Of a stretch of 64,000 bases of DNA, positions 60,738 through 64,000 are shown one piece after another. The position numbers and the translations under genes are program-made. The notes beneath the pieces were generated by a model. The model saw only the letters and a program-made list of their open reading frames with translations. It was not told the DNA's origin and ran no database searches. This DNA comes from Topomyia yanbarensis (taxonomy: Eukaryota; Arthropoda; Insecta; Diptera; Culicidae), in assembly GCF_030247195.1 (NCBI RefSeq), contig NC_080671.1, positions 29,691,543 through 29,755,542 on the forward strand, read 5' to 3'. Within the stretch, counting starts at the first letter, position 1. Each line of letters opens with the position of its first letter.

Positions 60738-63700
60738 AAACCGTAATAAACAACCAATCCTTGAGGCACACGTGAACAAAATTGTCAAGGTACAATGGAT
60801 CACTGACGATTAACTAACGATTAACTGACAAAGCAATATTATCGTATGTGAAAATGTACTTTTTTCTGTTAAAACGTACGGAAACAAGCCTAGAACGAAA
60901 TGAAAAAGCGCCATTCATTGAGGAGAGCTTGCCTACTATGATGAGTTGACTAAAAAATCAAAACAGGCGACTTAAAGTTCCAGATAATTATTAAAGTTAA
61001 AGTTACAGAAAACGCTAGTTTCTAAATTCGCATATTATCAAATGTTAGTGATCTCCTTAACTTTACTAAATTCTACTAAAATGCAAATGAAGTGAAAGAT
61101 GATCAAATGTATTTAATTTTTTACGAATAATCATTTTTTCCGATGACAATCAAGCAATGAAATGATCGGTGTTAAGTCAGACCGGACTAAGTGACAAAAT
61201 ATTGATTTCGAGAAACACGAGTTTAAAGTTTGAATCGCAGCATACTTTACATTATGATTGGAAATTAATTTTTGCCGTAATTCTTGTTTATTGTTACATA
61301 TTTCAAATCTGGCAAGAGTCGAATGTAGCTGAGGCAATTCTTTATCCATTGCTATAATTATCTCATTTTTTGATGTTTTGCGACTTAGTCCGGTCTGACT
61401 TAACACCGATCAAATGGGGTTTGAATAAGGATTTGAATCAAAGAAGATTTTATTCGAAATCCTCAAGCAATTATACAAAACATTTATTCCTGGGATCCAC
61501 AATAGACAGCGCCTTAATTGCTTTCCGGTAAATTTCGCAAAAGTTCACCCCGAAATCCAATTTGTTCCCAACGATTCCAACCGCCGACAGACAATTTGGA
61601 CGGCATCCGAACAAGCACCTAAATTACACCAGCGAAATATTGATATTCATTAAGCAGATTATGTTGCAACACTGCTGCTGCTACTGCTCGTACCTTCACG
61701 CTTTCTAACGAATGAACGCAACCCCCCAACATTCCGAGTCAGAGTTGCTAACGGAAACCACATGGGCATTAAAAAGTCAGCACCGTAGCAGCTTCCTCCT
61801 CTCACCCAGTACCAAGCACCGATTACGCGATTACCAAACCGACTGTACCAGCGCATAGCCTACTGTGATGCTCTGGCAGCATGGATGAAATGGCACAACA
61901 ACACGATGGAAGTGGTGATGGTGGTGCTGGTTGTGGACGGAACCAATTCGATCCAACTGGAAACGTTATCCATTCAAGTTTGTAAATTCAATTAATCCAG
62001 ATTGTGTGATGCTGCGCCATGCCCCGTGTAGGCTGCTGCACAACCAAAAAGCGAACAAAAGTTGAACATCCGACCGATCTGATGCTACCACGTGCTAGTT
62101 GTGTTGGAACTAGGTTTTCCAATCCCGATTCTCATCGCACTCCCGGCTCCACATTGGCAAAAGCTCCACCAAACACAATGATTCCAGTCGGTTCCATCTC
62201 AATAAAACATACCCAACCAGTCATGAAATGGGCCAACAGGATAGTACGGGAATCGTGATATCGTTTGTACATATTTGTTTGCAAACACTTGAAATCCGGC
62301 AACGATGGCTTTAAATTGGAGCCATGTGAGGAGGACGGCGTGTGTCTGTGCACATTACGTTGACAATGAAAGTGAAAGGATTATCAAGCAGGCTATGAAC
62401 GTTTTAGGAGATGAGTAATTTGTTTCTGTCAATAGGGAGTTGTGCGGTATTTGTTTACATTAGTACTTGTCGAGTTTGATTGTGTTATTGACTCAATTTA
62501 ATGCATGGTAGGTATGGTTTCCGTGCACCACTTTATTTTAAGGCGTTTTGCAAGGATCGTAGTTAATTTATGTGTACTTAAAGTTGCATAATACAGTATG
62601 AAATTAAACAATAACTGAAGTAGTTTGGAAAATTAGACATAGAAGAGGACATCGACCGTTGATTAAGCCACCTTCAACAAATTACGCCAGCTAGACTGTT
62701 CGTATCGTACCAAAAAATCTAATAAAATGAATCCAATATGTCGAAAAATTCTTCTAAGTTGACTCTAATAATTCAACATTTTTTATATTCACCTAAATGA
62801 GAAAACTTTTGCACTTTGCTACAATTTTTTTTTTGTTCTCGAACATGAATAATGCACCAAGTTTTTTCTCCGGCCCTTCGTCAAAGCGACCACAGCAGTG
62901 ATGCTTTCCCGTCGAAAAGAATCAGAAGGTAGAAAAAAAAAACAACTCGACCGTGTCACAGCTGGTGTCACGAAACGAAAGGAAAGGGAGCCTAAAAAAG
63001 GGCAGACGGTAAACAAGATTTTGATTAAGAAAACAAATTAATGCTAATCAGGGCAATTCACAGGCTCCTGTCATGAAGTGACTTTCTTGTTTAAACGGGA
63101 TGATTTGCGTTAAAAATTGAATTTGGAAAAAAAATGTGCTGTAACCGTTGCCATTGATACAGAATATCACAAGATCGGTATGTGCAATATCTATCAAACT
63201 TTCCAGTTTTCATTAACAGTTTTACAATTTCATTCAATCATTTGCAGCAAGTAACGAGTTCACCCCTACCACGCGCTAGTTTTCAATTGCAAAAAAGTTA
63301 CCATTATTACCTGTTCCGCACAATGTAAACACAATCCCGCACGGCTCAGTAACTATTCACAAACAAAGAACCTGAGTGCAGAAAAAAAATCGCTTCCATC
63401 CAAGCGTGCCGAGAGTGTGTTGGTATCCCCAGGGGAACCGGTGAATGTGTTTACCCTTTTCCACTCGATGGAACTAAATAAATGGACAGACAGCCACCGG
63501 TCCGCCACTCTGCAGCAGTTGGATCCGCCGAAAGGACCCAACAGGCATTTCCCATTCATCTAATGAACACTCCGGTTGCCGGGTAGGCCCAACTAGGAAC
63601 ATGATCCCGCAAAACGTTCTCCCCTATTTATATTACCGCACACATACACACCGTAATGGCGTAGTTGGCACGGTCCGGATCTGGCGAAAGAACACCTTGT

Positions 63701-64000
63701 AGCATCAACTACGACGACGACGACCGTTAGACGGCCGGCCTACGGTGTCGGTCTGGAATATGCAAGCGTAGTTGGACTTTTTCCATCAGCAAGTGAAAGC
63801 TGCCGTAATAAGCAGGCACTCCATCAACAAAGCGTGAAAAAAGGGATGCACAGCACACATACAATTATTTTATTATCGTCAGCTCTTTACGAGGCACTTG
63901 GCGTGTTGGGAATTGGATTCACTTCGAAGGGGAAGAGGGGCCCCATCCGAGTAGGTGTGCAACGATGATATATTGTTATTAAATTTATTAGGCATTCATT
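60738..64000. other. Right flank, unassigned apart from one MITE
   Basis: No protein or RNA gene recognised. From about 61500 the sequence is more balanced in base composition, like the left flank, and transposon ends become rare. Short frames near 61659-61856 (-), 62019-62258 (+), 62132-62353 (-) and 63353-63559 (-) match nothing I know. A CGACGACGACGA run lies near 63710. Possibly intronic or near a host gene outside the window. Confidence 0.4.
61163..61412. mobile_element. 250-bp MITE with ~37-bp inverted repeats
   Basis: TGATCGGTGTTAAGTCAGAC followed by CGGACTAAGT is exactly complemented at 61383-61412; the match weakens after about 30 bp. No clear duplication and no coding. The overlapping open frames on both strands here are artefacts of the inverted repeat. 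Confidence 0.8.

Overview
The window looks like nuclear DNA of a mosquito (Culicidae, probably culicine). The reasons are its AT-rich base composition, a very high density of nested transposable elements, and several repeats of mosquito type: tRNA-derived SINEs, repeats beginning GCCTTTCTCATATA with (TG)n tracts, pogo-like and ITm-like transposases, and LINE reverse transcriptase of the kind abundant in Aedes and Culex. No complete host protein-coding gene is recognisable in 64 kb. The species call is an inference from repeat style, not from a marker gene.

Layout. 1-3.3 kb is GC-richer, apparently unique DNA with no recognised protein; it holds a tight one-strand cluster of eight TAATCC motifs. 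3.3-9.9 kb is a pogo-like DNA transposon whose transposase has few lesions and which was itself invaded by a 3.0-kb hAT-like element (8-bp target duplication) carrying a SINE and a 1.4-kb T-rich block. 9.9-20.9 kb is mostly unassigned DNA with a GCCTTTCT repeat split by a TA-flanked MITE, a decayed ORF1-only retroposon, and a TATA-bearing candidate promoter with splice-like signals. 20.9-27.5 kb is a decayed LINE reverse transcriptase interrupted by an element with a perfect 8-bp duplication (itself interrupted) and bordered by a hAT-like element that holds another MITE. 28.3-34 kb has two more hAT-like elements, a truncated MITE and the 3' end of a Tc1-like element. 37.2-37.5 kb is a histone H2A pseudogene. 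38.2-42.1 kb has a SINE and two tandem 1.6-kb long-inverted-repeat elements between two ~200-bp (TA)n tracts. 42.5-43.8 kb is a complete ORF1-only retroposon with intact ORF, poly(A) and 12-bp duplications. 44.7-46.1 kb is an ITm/mariner-like remnant split by a MITE. 46.6-60.2 kb is a ~5-kb DNA transposon, of a family I cannot name, expanded to 13.5 kb by at least eight later insertions. 60.4-64 kb has a LINE C-terminal remnant, one MITE and unassigned DNA.

How it fits together. The sequence is a layered record of insertions. In several places removing an insertion plus one copy of its target duplication restores an empty site or a reading frame (57.5-58.7 kb, 50.3-57.2 kb, 21.1-23.4 kb, 12.5-13.4 kb, 48.4 kb), so insertion order can be read from sequence alone. 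Several TA-flanked families share end architecture (TAGGG(G) termini plus repeated short subterminal words) with the pogo-like element, suggesting mobilisation by related transposases. The best candidates for something undescribed are the intact ORF1-only retroposon, the tandem (TA)n-flanked inverted-repeat elements, and the shared end grammar of the TAGGG(G) families.
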